From NCBI GenBank assembly GCA_947590905.1, contig CANQCU010000001.1, positions 1-64,000 of the forward strand: 64,000 bases of DNA, written 5' to 3'. Below are positions 40,230-50,098 of this stretch, piece after piece (position 1 is the stretch's first letter; the number at the start of each line of letters is the position of its first letter). Source of the DNA: an uncultured Clostridia bacterium. GTDB lineage: Bacteria; Bacillota; Clostridia; TANB77; CAG-508. The position numbers and the translations under genes are program-made. The notes beneath the pieces are model-generated. The model was not told where the DNA came from and searched no databases. It was given only the letters and a program-made list of their open reading frames with translations.

Positions 40230-41856
40230 TTAAGCTATTTTTCTTAATGTTTTTGCATGTTCTAATGCTATATCATTTATATCTCCACTTGCTATTCTTG
40301 CTATCTCTCTTATAGTTTCTTCTTCTGTTAATTTTTTTATACTTGTTTTTGTTCTATTTTCTTTAACTTCTTTACTTATATAATAATTATAGTCTCCTTT
40401 TGCTGCGATATTTGCTAAATGTGTTACACATAATACTTGATGTTTTCTTGATATCATTTTTAGTTTTTCACTTACACTATTTGCCGCAGTTCCACTAATT
40501 CCGGTATCTATTTCATCAAATACCATTGTAGATACTTTATCAACATCAGCAAGCACATTCTTAATTGCAAGCATTATTCTTGACATTTCTCCTCCTGATG
40601 CAATCTTTGCAAGTGGTTTTAAGTCTTCTCCAATATTTGTACTTATCATAAATTCTACTTTGTCTAAGCCATTTTCCCCAAATTTTTTATCTTCATTATA
40701 CTCTAACTTTACAGAAAATTTTGCATTTTTCATTTCTAAATCTGCAAGTTCTCCGATTTATTTTTGCTTCAAGTTTTTCTGAATATTTCTGCCTAATATC
40801 ATGCATTTCTTTTGCATATAAATCCATTTTGCTTATGACTTCTTTAAGTTTTGCTTTTAGTTTATTTACATATTCTTCTGAATTCTCTATTTTATCTATT
40901 CTTTCTTTTATGTCTTCATTATATTTAAGTATTTCTTCTATACTATTTCCATATTTTCTTTTTAATGTATATATTAAATCTAATCTTTCCTCTATATTAT
41001 TTCTTTCTTCTTCATCAAAATATGTATCTTTGCTATATTCTTCTATATCTCTAGATAATTCTTGCATGTCATAATATATACTTTTTAAGCTATTTAATGA
41101 TTCTTCATATTTGCTATCTAAACTTTCTATCTTTTCTAATGCCCTAACTGCTAAACTTATTGAATCTATAGCATTATTACTTATTTGGTTTTCTGCTTCA
41201 AGAAGATTATTAGAAATTTTCTCAGCATTTAGCATTTTAGTTCTTATAACATCTAATTCTTCCTCTTCGTTTGTTTTTAATCTAGCTTCTTCTATTTCGT
41301 TTTTTTGATATTTAAGCAAATCTAACTCTCTTTGTTTTTCCTTATCATCACCAAAATTTTGATTTATTTCATCTCTCAATTTCTTATATTCTTCATATAA
41401 TCTAATATATTTTTCTTTGATAGACAAAAGTTCACTATTCGAAAAGTCATCTAAATACTTTATGTGCATATTAACATCCAATAAGGATTGATTTTCATGT
41501 TGTCCATGTATGTCTATTATATCTCTCATAAAATTTTTTAATTCACTAACTGAGACTAATCTTCCATTTATTTTGCAAGTATTTCTTCCGTTTGTATATA
41601 TTTCTCTTGAAATTACTATGTTATTGTCTAAATTTTTTTCATTTGGTAAATATATTGAAGCTTCTACATAAGAAAATTCTTCTCCTTTTCTTATCATTTC
41701 TTTTGAGAATCTTCCTCCAGATATTATTTGAAGTGAATCTATTATAAGTGTTTTTCCTGCTCCTGTTTCTCCTGTTAATATATTTAATCCATCATTTAAT
41801 TCAATAGTTATATCATCTATAATTCCAACATTTTTTATATGCAAAGTACTTATCAT
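40230..41856 (-). CDS. recN: DNA repair protein RecN, one +1 shift at CGG
   Basis: A 541-aa SMC-like repair ATPase after reading AAT CGG AGA (40753-40755) as Asn-Gly-Glu, giving EAKINGELADLEMKNAKFSV. Walker A is LTGETGAGKTLIIDSL. A long coiled coil lies between residues 150 and 340. Signature and Walker B are IASGGEMSRIMLAIKNVLAD and VFDEIDTGISGTAAN. Without the shift the Walker A and B halves would be separate, inactive peptides. RecN acts early at double-strand breaks. The start ATG has no strong ribosome site in view. Confidence 0.94.
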
Positions 41857-41961
41857 TTTTCAAACCCCCGTTCGGTGAATTTATGTTTGTATTTTATATC
41901 ATATTTTTTTGTTTGTCAATAGAAAAATTAAAAAATATGAATAAGAAATTCTAAGTCTTTT

Positions 41962-42809
41962 TTATTCTTCCTTAAATCCTAAGCCATAAGCTTCTCTTGC
42001 ATTAAATATTGTCATAAAGGAATTATTATCTATTTTACTTGCTATGCTTCTTATTTTTTTAATTTCGTTTTTAGATGCAACACACCAAAGTATCATTTTT
42101 TCTTCGTTTCTATACATTCCTTTAGCATATATGGCTGTGCTTCCTCTTTCTAGCTTTTTACTTATTTCATTTGCAATTTCTTCATATTTGTCTGATACTA
42201 TAAATATCATTTTTGTAAAATTTATTCCTTCTGCTATTACTTCTATTATTTTTCCAATTATATATATTGCTATTGCTGAATAAAGTCCAATTTCTATTTG
42301 TCTTAATGCTATCATGTTTAATGCTACAATAAATATATCTAGTATTACTAACATTTCTCCAGTTTTTAATGTTGGTACTAGTCTAGAAGTTATATTTGAT
42401 AGCAATTCTGTTCCTCCGGTTGATGCATTATTTCTTAATATTATAGCATTTCCTACTCCTATAATGAGTCCACCATAGATACTTGCAAGTAATTTATCTT
42501 CTGTAATTACATCAAAGTTTTTAAATATGCTTTCAAAAATATCTAACATGAGTGATAGTACAACTGTCCCGAATTATTGCCTTAGTAAAAAATTTTTTTC
42601 CAAGTTTTATAAATGCAATTATAAATAGTGGAATGTTAAGTATAAGAGTTGTTGTTCCTACTTTGAAGTCAAATAGATAATAAAGTATTGTTGCTATGCC
42701 GACTGAATCCTCCTGAGGATAGTTGATTTGGAAGTAAAAACATTACTATCCCTAGTGCCATGAATGCACAACCTATTATTGTTATTAATGTTTCTTTAAA
42801 AAATTTCAT
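41962..42809 (-). CDS. YitT family membrane protein, two +1 shifts at CGG
   Basis: A 281-aa protein after reading AGT CGG CAT (42699-42701) as Ser-Gly-Ile and ATT CGG GAC (42569-42571) as Ile-Gly-Thr. This rebuilds five N-terminal helices including MFLLPNQLSSGGFSGIATIL and FTKAIIGTVVLSLMLDIFES, then SGGTE-like ASTGGTELLSNI, and the C-terminal DUF2179 domain (MIFIVSDKYEEIANEISKKL). The family is widespread in Firmicutes; its transport role is not settled. Start ATG follows GGAG. Unshifted reading loses the first 86 residues. Confidence 0.9.
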
Positions 42810-42961
42810 AAAAAAATCTCCATGTATGTATTATCTACATTTCATGGAAATTTTATGCTTTTATTATGTCTTATAATTATTTTTAAATAGCTTATTATCC
42901 TATTTTATTTAATTTGATTTTTCATCCTATTATGCCTAACTACATAATGCTTAATAAAAGT

Positions 42962-43828
42962 TTAGTTGCTATAAACTTCTTGAACTGTCACTTTAGATTT
43001 TCCTAATTTTATGTCTGGATTTCCTTCTGCCTTTATTTCTACTCCGTAAAATTCTGCTAGTTTTTTTGCATTTTCTTCTTCATATCCAATAATGTTAGGA
43101 AGTTCTTTAGGATTTACTTCTATTTTTACTTTTTTTACTTTTGTATTAAGTTTTTTTATCTTATCTACTATGCTATCATACCAAATACTGTCTGTTACAA
43201 GTTGTCCAAATTCTTCATGATAAGGTCCTGCAATAATTTCTGTTTCTTCTGATTTATTTAATTCGTTTTGTTTTACAATGCTTATTCCTTTTATATGTCT
43301 TCGATTAAATTCATATATTGTTTCTTTACATCTTTCTATTGCTTGATTTAACGTTAATGGTTCATAGGTTCCATTTTTTAATTCTTCTTCTAATTTTGTC
43401 TTCTTTACTACAACCATAGGATATATTCTTACTTTGCTTGGTCTTAGTTTTGAAAGTTCCTTTGCTGTGTTTAATTCATCAAATTTTGTACTGTCTGGAA
43501 GTCCTATTCCTACTTGGTAAGCAACTTTAAGTCTATTCCATTTTATAGCTTTAGTAGCTTTTTTTATATCTTCTATTCTGTATGTATATCCACATCTGTT
43601 TAATATGTAGCCGTTTGTGGATTGTACTTCTAATTCTACTGTTGAAACATTATATTTTTTTATCATTTTTAAAAATTCTTTATTTATTAGATTTGGAGAT
43701 ATTGATATTTTTAATTTATTAAATCTTTTATTTTTTATATCTTTATTTGCCTTTTCTAGCATTTTTTCTTGTTCTTTTATGGTCTTTCCTGTAAGGCTTC
43801 CTATAAACATTTCATTCTCTTCTTTCAT
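42962..43828 (-). CDS. Radical-SAM relative lacking the iron-sulfur cysteine motif
   Basis: A 288-aa protein homologous to the C-terminal three quarters of Elp3/YhcC-like radical-SAM proteins that usually lie next to rnc in Clostridia. Its first residues (EMFIGSLTGKTIKEQEKMLE) align with the FFGGSFTG region of those proteins, and TVELEVQSTNGYILNRCGYT with their VELGVQS strand. The N-terminal 40-50 residues that normally carry CxxxCxxC are missing. Only 103 bases separate it from rnc, and they hold no further reading frame or CGG. Either this is a cluster-free remnant with another use, or a decayed gene. RBS AAGG precedes the ATG. Confidence 0.7.
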   Translation of the reverse strand: MKEENEMFIGSLTGKTIKEQEKMLEKANKDIKNKRFNKLKISISPNLINKEFLKMIKKYNVSTVELEVQSTNGYILNRCGYTYRIEDIKKATKAIKWNRLKVAYQVGIGLPDSTKFDELNTAKELSKLRPSKVRIYPMVVVKKTKLEEELKNGTYEPLTLNQAIERCKETIYEFNRRHIKGISIVKQNELNKSEETEIIAGPYHEEFGQLVTDSIWYDSIVDKIKKLNTKVKKVKIEVNPKELPNIIGYEEENAKKLAEFYGVEIKAEGNPDIKLGKSKVTVQEVYSN

Positions 43829-43930
43829 CTTTTTTCTACCTTCCCTTTACTGCATTTAAAGTTTGTTTTTTATAAGAATTTTTTAGCTTAATTTTATTTT
43901 GTATTATTAATTTTACATATTGACGTAATG

Positions 43931-44605
43931 TTATTTCATATTCTCTAATGCACATTTTGCAGCTTGCATTTCTGCATGTTTCTTACTTTTTCCGCTTCCT
44001 TTTGCAAGTATTTTTCCATCACATAAAACTTGTGCAACGAAATATTTATCATGATCTGGTCCTTTTTCTAATATTATTTCGTATTCTATTTTTACATTTC
44101 CGTGTTCTTGCAATTTTTCTTGAAGTACAGTTTTATAATCTTTTATTCCTACATTTTTACTTTCAGCTTCTATTGCATTCTTTAAATTTGAGATTATAAA
44201 GTTTTCTACAACTTCTAAGTTACTGTCTAGAAACATTGCTGCTATTACTGCTTCTACACTATCTGCGAGCATTGCTTTGTTTTTCACAGATCCAGTTATT
44301 TTTTCGCTCTTTCCTGTAATTAAGAAATCACAAAAACCAAGCCTAACTGCGACTTCATATAAACTTTCTTCACACACAACTGTTGCCCTAACTTTTGTCA
44401 TTTCTCCTTCTTTTAGTTTTGTATAATTATTATACAAATATTTGCTTGTTATAAATTCTAGAATACTATCTCCCAAATATTCTAATTTTTCGTTACTTTC
44501 AACTCCATGGATATTTGCGTAAGAAGTATGTGTTAATGCTGTTTTTAATAGTTCTTTATTTTTAAATGTGTATCCTATATTTTTTTCTATTTTTTCATAC
44601 TCCAT
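43931..44605 (-). CDS. rnc: Ribonuclease III
   Basis: A 224-aa double-strand RNA endonuclease that processes rRNA and other RNAs. Catalytic signature NEKLEYLGDSILEFI near residue 38, a second acidic helix ADSVEAVIAAMFLD, and a C-terminal double-stranded RNA-binding domain (YKTVLQEKLQEHGNVKIEYE; GSGKSKKHAEMQAAKCALEN). Length and order are normal. Confidence 0.96.
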   Translation of the reverse strand: MEYEKIEKNIGYTFKNKELLKTALTHTSYANIHGVESNEKLEYLGDSILEFITSKYLYNNYTKLKEGEMTKVRATVVCEESLYEVAVRLGFCDFLITGKSEKITGSVKNKAMLADSVEAVIAAMFLDSNLEVVENFIISNLKNAIEAESKNVGIKDYKTVLQEKLQEHGNVKIEYEIILEKGPDHDKYFVAQVLCDGKILAKGSGKSKKHAEMQAAKCALENMK

Positions 44606-44711
44606 TTTATTTCCTCCATATTTTGTATTATATAATGTGATAAATTAAAAAGCAAGTTTTATGTTCTTGTTATGACCTAAATATTTTTACTTAATATCAT
44701 AAAAGCAAATT

Positions 44712-45506
44712 TTATATTTTTGTAACCTTCCTTCTAACATATTCGTATAAAATAACTCCTGTTGCAATAGATGCATTTAAACTTTCTGTTTTTCCAAGCA
44801 TAGGTATTTTTACTCTTGAATCAGAAACTTCCAATATTTCTTTTGAAACTCCTTTTGCTTCATTTCCTATAACTATTACTTTCTTGTTATAGTCCATATC
44901 ATATAAGCTTTCTGCTCCTGCAAGTGATGTTGCAACTACCTTAAATTTGTGTTTTTTCATATTTTTTAGTGTTTGACTTAAATCTTCTGCTTCTATTATT
45001 TTTACTCTAAAAATTGCGCCCATTGTAGAACGTACAACTTTTGGGTTATATGCATCTACACTTGTTTTTGATAAAATTATTTGACTTAATCCCACGCTAT
45101 CAACTGTTCTTAATATTGTTCCTAAGTTTCCTGGATCTTGTATCCCATCTAAAACAACTATTATATCTTCTGCAAAATTTATTTTATCCTCTGTGCTTTC
45201 TTTTTCTATTATTGCAAGCATTCCCTGTGGATTTACTACATCTGTTAGAAGTCCAAATATTTTTGATGAAACATATATGCAATCATATTTTGATATCTTG
45301 TATAAAATTTTTTGGTCCATACAATCATCTTTTAAACATTCTTCACATATAACTATTTTTTTTATTTTTACATTTTCTTCTATTGCTTCTTCTATTAACT
45401 TTAGTCCTTCTACTATATATTCATTATTTAAATCTCTATATTTTTTTTCTTTTAATTTTCTTATATTTTTTATTATTTCATTATCTTTACTTGTGATTAC
45501 TTGCAT
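44712..45506 (-). CDS. TrmH/SpoU family RNA 2'-O-methyltransferase
   Basis: A 264-aa SPOUT RNA methyltransferase. An N-terminal substrate-binding domain (NEYIVEGLKLIEEAIEENVK) is followed by the knot: IVVLDGIQDPGNLGTILRTV (motif 1), KVIVIGNEAKGVSKEILEVS (motif 2) and VKIPMLGKTESLNASIATGV (motif 3). It methylates a ribose in rRNA or tRNA with SAM; the site cannot be read from sequence. It lies downstream of mfd, separated by a large palindrome. Confidence 0.9.
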   Translation of the reverse strand: MQVITSKDNEIIKNIRKLKEKKYRDLNNEYIVEGLKLIEEAIEENVKIKKIVICEECLKDDCMDQKILYKISKYDCIYVSSKIFGLLTDVVNPQGMLAIIEKESTEDKINFAEDIIVVLDGIQDPGNLGTILRTVDSVGLSQIILSKTSVDAYNPKVVRSTMGAIFRVKIIEAEDLSQTLKNMKKHKFKVVATSLAGAESLYDMDYNKKVIVIGNEAKGVSKEILEVSDSRVKIPMLGKTESLNASIATGVILYEYVRRKVTKI

Positions 45507-45556
45507 CTTTTCCTCCTAAAATATTAGTATCAATTTATTAATTTTTATAACTATTG

Positions 45557-45706
45557 GCAGATAGTAATATTTATTTTTTTTAATTCCGTACTCCAAGGCG
45601 TTTATGACTTATTGGTTTTTATACAATAGATACACACTCTGCTAAAAATTAAGCAAATAAGTTCGTAAGGTCGTACTCGTTAAAAAAAATAAATATTACT
45701 ATCTGC
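45557..45706. repeat. Palindromic element with perfect 27-bp arms
   Basis: Arms at 45557-45583 and 45680-45706 are exact reverse complements (from GCAGATAGTAATATTTA through the T run). They enclose about 96 bases with a nested pairing (GACTTATT / AATAAGTT). It ends nine bases from the mfd stop. It may serve as the mfd terminator or be a MITE-like mobile palindrome. Confidence 0.85.
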
Positions 45707-45714
45707 TTTTTACG

Positions 45715-48700
45715 TTATAAATTCTGCATAAAATCCTTTATTTGTTTTATAATAGAATTATTCTGATCTACTTTTAATGTTATATAAGGCGATACTGATG
45801 GCGAAAATTTTATTCTATTCTTATATATTTCAAGTAATTTAGTTAAATTTTCTGTATCAATATTTGAACTTAAAAAATAAAATACAAGACTGTTTCCTTT
45901 TTGCATTATTTTATTTATATTTTTTGCTTTTGCTATATTTTTTATTCTTGCAATTTCAAGTAAGTTTTCTACTTCTTTTGGCATTGTTCCAAACCTATCT
46001 ATTATTTCATCTGTTACATCAAGTATTTCTTCTTCATTTTTACATAAAGCTATATCTTGATATATGCTAATTTTCATATCACTATTTTCTATATATTCAT
46101 CTGGTATATAGCTTGAAACATTTATGTCTATTTGTATATCTTCTTCTTTTGTTTCTTCTACTTTTGTTCCTTGCATTTCTTTCATAACTTCATCAAGTAA
46201 TTTACAGTACATATCATATCCAACCTGTTCCATATGGCCATGTTGCACTTCTCCAATTAAACTTCCAGCTCCTCTTATTTCTAGGTCTCTCATTGCAATT
46301 TTGAAACCTGAACCAAATTCAGTAAAATCTCTTATTGCTTTTAATCTTTTATCTGCAACTTCTGATAGTAATCTATCTCTCTTATATGTTATATACGCAT
46401 AACTTTCTCTATTGCTTCTTCCTACTCTTCCTCTTATTTGATAAAGTTGTGCTAAGCCTAATCTATCTGCATTTTCTACTATTAATGTGTTTGCATTTGG
46501 TATATCTATTCCTGCTTCTAGAATTGTTGTACATACTATTACGTCTATTTTTTTATCTATAAAGTCCATCATTATATTTTCTAGTTCTTGTCCTGTCATT
46601 TTTCCATGTGCATATGCAACTCTTGCTTCTGGCACAAGATTTTCTACTTCTAATGCCTTTTTTTCTATACCTTCTACTTTATTGTATAAATAGAATACCT
46701 GACCTTTTCTTTCAAGTTCTCTTGTAATTGCTTCTCTTATTACTTCTTCATCATATTCTAACACATAAGTTTTTACTGGTTTTCTATCTTGTGGAGGTTC
46801 ATATATAACTGACATATCTCTTACTCCAACAATAGACATATGAAGTGTTCTAGGTATAGGCGTTGCTGTCATTGTTAAAACATCTATATTTGTTTTCATT
46901 TCTTTTATTTTTTCTTTATCTTTTACGCCAAATCTATGCTCTTCATCTATTATTAATAATCCTAAATCTTTAAAGTATACATCTTTGCTAAGTATTCTGT
47001 GAGTGCCAATTACAATGTCAACTTCCCCTAGCTTTAATTTTTTTATTATTCTATCTTGTTCTGCTTTTGTTTTAAATCTATTTAGAAGTTCTACTTTTAT
47101 TGCAAATTTATTCATTCTTTCTTTAAAGGTTTCATATTGCTGATTTGCAAGTACGGTTGTTGGTACAAGATATGCTACTTGTTTTCCACTCATACATGCT
47201 TTAAAAGCAGCTCTTATTGCAACTTCTGTTTTTCCATATCCTACATCTCCACATAAAAGTCTATCCATTGGTTTTGGTTTTTCCATATCTTTTTTTACTT
47301 CTTCTATGCATCTCAATTGATCTTCTGTTTCTTCATATGGAAATGTATCTTCAAATTCTTTTTGCCAAGGTGTATCTTTATCAAAGGCAAAACCTTGTAC
47401 TTTTTGCCTTGTAGCATATAGTTCTATTAAATTTCTTGCAACTTCTCTTAAATTTGATTTTACTTTATTTTTTGTGTTTTCCCATTCTTTTGAACCTAGT
47501 TTATTTAGCTTTGGTACTCCATCTCCTCCACCTATATATTTTCTAATATTATCTAGGTTATTTGTTGGAATGTATAGGTTATCTTCGCCTCTGTATTTTA
47601 TTTTTATATAATCTTTTACTATTCCATCTGTTTTTATTGTATTTACTCCAACATATTGTCCTATTCCTACTGTTTTATGAACTACGTAGTCTCCTATTTT
47701 TAGATCTGTGAAAGATACTTTTTCTCCTTCTCTAAAATCTTTTGATAGCCTTTTTCTTGGAATATATGGTTTTTTATCTTTTTCTTGTTTAGTTATTTCT
47801 AAGAATTTCTCATCTAATCTTTGTATGTCTTCATGCTCTATTGTAACTGTGTTTCTTTTTTTTGATGTTATGTCTTGTGATTCTAAATTTATATTTTCAA
47901 AGTTTTCTATTTGTTTTAGGACATAATCTATATCATACATATTTTCTAGTATGTATGGTATCTTTTTATTTCTTTCTACCAAATCTTTTATTGCAAGCTT
48001 GTTATCATTTTGTATATTTTTTGCTCTTAAGTTTATTTTATTTTGTTCATCTAATATAATTATTGTATTTGGTGCTAAATATTCCATTATACTACCATCT
48101 GGCTCTTTTATTATTTCTTCTGATAATGGATATATTTTTATTTGGTTTGTATTTTCTATTGACCTCTGGCTTGATATTTCAAAATATCTTATTTGGTCTA
48201 TTTCATCGCCAAAAAATTCTATTCTTACTCCTTGTTTTTGTCCTATACCAATGTCTAGTATATCTCCTCTTATGCTAAATGTTCCTTTTCCTTCAACTAA
48301 ATCACATCTTTCATATCCAAGATTTACCAATTTTTCTTTTATTTCTTCAATGTTATATTCATTTGCAACCATAAATTTCAATATGCTATTTTGCATTTCT
48401 TTTTTTGACATTATGGCTTGCATTAATGTTTCTATGCTTACAACAACTATTTCTGCTTCGTTATTATATAACTTTATTATTCCATCTATTCTTGCTGATA
48501 ATATATCCATGTTTTGGGCATCATACTCATATGTTACTATGTCTTTTTTTGGAATATATATTGCTTCTTTATTTAAGTATTTGATGTTTTTGTGTATTTT
48601 TTGTGCTTGAAGCTCATTGTACGTAACTAAAAGCATTGGAGCTTTTCTATTTTCCATTATTATTTCTGAAATATATGCTTTTGACATGTCAGATAGGCCC

Positions 48701-48786
48701 AATATTGTTATTGGACCTTTTTGTATTTTTTCAAGGTATTTATTTATGCTTTCTACCTCTAAAAGTCTTTTTGTCATTTCTTTCAA
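45715..48786 (-). CDS. mfd: Transcription-repair coupling factor Mfd
   Basis: A 1023-aa DNA translocase that removes stalled RNA polymerase and recruits UvrA. Order: UvrB-homology region (1-330), CarD-like polymerase-interaction domain (GDYVVHKTVGIGQYVGVNTI), helicase motor with LLCGDVGYGKTEVAIRAAFK, LIIDEEHRFGVKDKEKI and MTATPIPRTLH, TRG region and C-terminal D7 domain. Slightly shorter than the usual 1150 aa because the N-terminal part is reduced. In 3 kb there is no in-frame CGG, which shows how strictly CGG is avoided outside glycine positions. Confidence 0.96.
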   Translation of the reverse strand: MKEMTKRLLEVESINKYLEKIQKGPITILGLSDMSKAYISEIIMENRKAPMLLVTYNELQAQKIHKNIKYLNKEAIYIPKKDIVTYEYDAQNMDILSARIDGIIKLYNNEAEIVVVSIETLMQAIMSKKEMQNSILKFMVANEYNIEEIKEKLVNLGYERCDLVEGKGTFSIRGDILDIGIGQKQGVRIEFFGDEIDQIRYFEISSQRSIENTNQIKIYPLSEEIIKEPDGSIMEYLAPNTIIILDEQNKINLRAKNIQNDNKLAIKDLVERNKKIPYILENMYDIDYVLKQIENFENINLESQDITSKKRNTVTIEHEDIQRLDEKFLEITKQEKDKKPYIPRKRLSKDFREGEKVSFTDLKIGDYVVHKTVGIGQYVGVNTIKTDGIVKDYIKIKYRGEDNLYIPTNNLDNIRKYIGGGDGVPKLNKLGSKEWENTKNKVKSNLREVARNLIELYATRQKVQGFAFDKDTPWQKEFEDTFPYEETEDQLRCIEEVKKDMEKPKPMDRLLCGDVGYGKTEVAIRAAFKACMSGKQVAYLVPTTVLANQQYETFKERMNKFAIKVELLNRFKTKAEQDRIIKKLKLGEVDIVIGTHRILSKDVYFKDLGLLIIDEEHRFGVKDKEKIKEMKTNIDVLTMTATPIPRTLHMSIVGVRDMSVIYEPPQDRKPVKTYVLEYDEEVIREAITRELERKGQVFYLYNKVEGIEKKALEVENLVPEARVAYAHGKMTGQELENIMMDFIDKKIDVIVCTTILEAGIDIPNANTLIVENADRLGLAQLYQIRGRVGRSNRESYAYITYKRDRLLSEVADKRLKAIRDFTEFGSGFKIAMRDLEIRGAGSLIGEVQHGHMEQVGYDMYCKLLDEVMKEMQGTKVEETKEEDIQIDINVSSYIPDEYIENSDMKISIYQDIALCKNEEEILDVTDEIIDRFGTMPKEVENLLEIARIKNIAKAKNINKIMQKGNSLVFYFLSSNIDTENLTKLLEIYKNRIKFSPSVSPYITLKVDQNNSIIKQIKDFMQNL

Positions 48787-48872
48787 CTTAAGTTACCTCT
48801 TAACCTTATATATTATACTCTATTTTATTTAATTTTTAAATAGTTTTTTTAAATTTGTTAGTAAAAGAAATA

Positions 48873-49026
48873 AAAGAAATGAAATTAATGATTTATTTTT
48901 AGTTCTTTGCTGTCGCAATTTACAAATCAATAATTTTTATATGTAAATTGCTCCATATCGCACTTCGCTTACGCTACGTTTGATCGCTTACGCAGAACTA
49001 ACAATAAATCATTAATTTCATTTCTT
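48873..49026. repeat. Second long palindromic element
   Basis: Arms of about 33 bases at 48873-48906 and 48994-49026 (GAAATGAAATTAATGATTTAT ... with AGTTCT / AGAACT) enclose an inner hairpin CAATTTACA/TGTAAATTG and a GC-richer tract (CACTTCGCTTACGCTACG). It occupies most of the 368-base gap between divergent mfd and the XRE gene. Layout resembles the element at 45557-45706, though the arms differ. Confidence 0.75.
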
Positions 49027-49154
49027 ACCATAATATTTAAAATTATGTTACTTTATTAGTAAATATTAACTTTTGAGTGTCTTCCTGTCGTTTGCTTTAT
49101 GTGTTAATATAATTTTACGTATTGGTTATACTCTTTTTATAGGAGGATTTTAAA

Positions 49155-49490
49155 ATGGATTTAGATTATAAGCTTATTGGAGATAGATTGAGAAAAGCTA
49201 GACTTAAAAAAGGTTATACTCAAGGCAAACTTGCTGAAATTATAGGAGTTTCTGTACCTTATCTTAGTAGAATTGAGACTGGAGCAACACAAATTAATTT
49301 GAAACGTTTAAATGAAATTTGTGGAATTTTAGGTGTTTCTGATTCTTATATACTAGAAGGTGCATCAGGTAATTCTGCTTCATATTTAAATGATGAATTA
49401 AATTCTATTCTTAAAGACTGCACTCCTGATAAAAAGGAACTTATTTATCAAATTGCAACTATAATTTCTAAAAAAGATTCTAATAAATAA
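49155..49490 (+). CDS. XRE-family transcriptional regulator
   Basis: A 111-aa DNA-binding protein. Residues 5-62 are a Cro/C1 helix-turn-helix (IGDRLRKARLKKGYTQGKLA; EIIGVSVPYLSRIETGATQI). The tail (65-111) is helical and may dimerise. TATAGGAGG precedes the ATG. It is plus-strand and alone, with a bidirectional terminator behind it. Target genes unknown. Confidence 0.88.
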   Translation: MDLDYKLIGDRLRKARLKKGYTQGKLAEIIGVSVPYLSRIETGATQINLKRLNEICGILGVSDSYILEGASGNSASYLNDELNSILKDCTPDKKELIYQIATIISKKDSNK

Positions 49491-49502
49491 ATTAAAGAGT
49501 CA

Positions 49503-49548
49503 AAAAGTACCACACCATCTGCATAATGCAAATGGTGTGGTGCTTTTT
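49503..49548. terminator. Bidirectional terminator
   Basis: A 10-base stem ACCACACCAT/ATGGTGTGGT with extended pairing inside, flanked by AAAAAG on the left and CTTTTTTG on the right. It can end both the XRE gene (plus) and the orphan gene at 49564-49932 (minus). Confidence 0.85.
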
Positions 49549-49563
49549 TGGGTATAATGTGCC

Positions 49564-49932
49564 TCAGTCGTCGAGAACAAGCTCAAACGTTGCCGTAGCA
49601 AGCATGTTATTCTCCGTGGTTGCTTTGAGTTCAAGCTCTTCGGCAATTTTGCAGAGTTCCTTGAGAATCTTCCACGTGTTGCCTTTCCCTGAATAATTCA
49701 ACCACGGCAACGGTCTCCCCGGCTCATGCTCCATCTCAGGTTCTGTTGAGCAGACCCTGAAGCTGTTTCCGAGCGTCTGGATCCTTACCATCAGTTGCTT
49801 CTCCAAAGGGAATTCCTCATGGAGGCGACGGAAGGTGGGCTCCACCAGCTGATCATAGATCTTCTTCGGCATCTCGCTGACTTCCTGGAGTTTTATTCTC
49901 CGGTCTTCAGAGAGATCACTTTTGAGTGACAT
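49564..49932 (-). CDS. Second GC-richer orphan gene with in-frame CGG
   Basis: A 122-aa protein of unknown family. Codon use (CTC, GAG, AAG, CTG, CCG, TGA stop) and GC content differ from neighbours. Like the gene at 15832-16245 it is a single-gene unit with a near-perfect promoter, a leader hairpin CCAGC/GCTGG, a strong AGGAGG site and its own terminator. Codon 10 is CGG in GAC CGG AGA. The zero frame runs on for 112 more codons, while a +1 shift would meet TAA two codons later. It has Arg in CGT and CGC as well. It must either tolerate CGG as Arg or fail in this host. Foreign origin is inference. Confidence 0.7.
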   Translation of the reverse strand: MSLKSDLSEDRRIKLQEVSEMPKKIYDQLVEPTFRRLHEEFPLEKQLMVRIQTLGNSFRVCSTEPEMEHEPGRPLPWLNYSGKGNTWKILKELCKIAEELELKATTENNMLATATFELVLDD

Positions 49933-49977
49933 AAATTTACCTCCTATAATCCAGCACTTAGCTGGTTAATATATGGT

Positions 49978-50006
49978 ATTATATCATAATTTACATAATA
50001 ATGCAA
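49978..50006 (-). promoter_or_regulatory. Promoter of the second orphan gene
   Basis: On the minus strand TTGCAT (50001-50006), 17-base spacer, TATAAT (49978-49983). Confidence 0.8.
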
Positions 50007-50098
50007 GTTTCTACTATATTGTACTTGCTATTTACAATTTTAATAAAAATATAAATACACTAAACATGCTTTTATTGTCTATTATATTTTTCTTTTAT

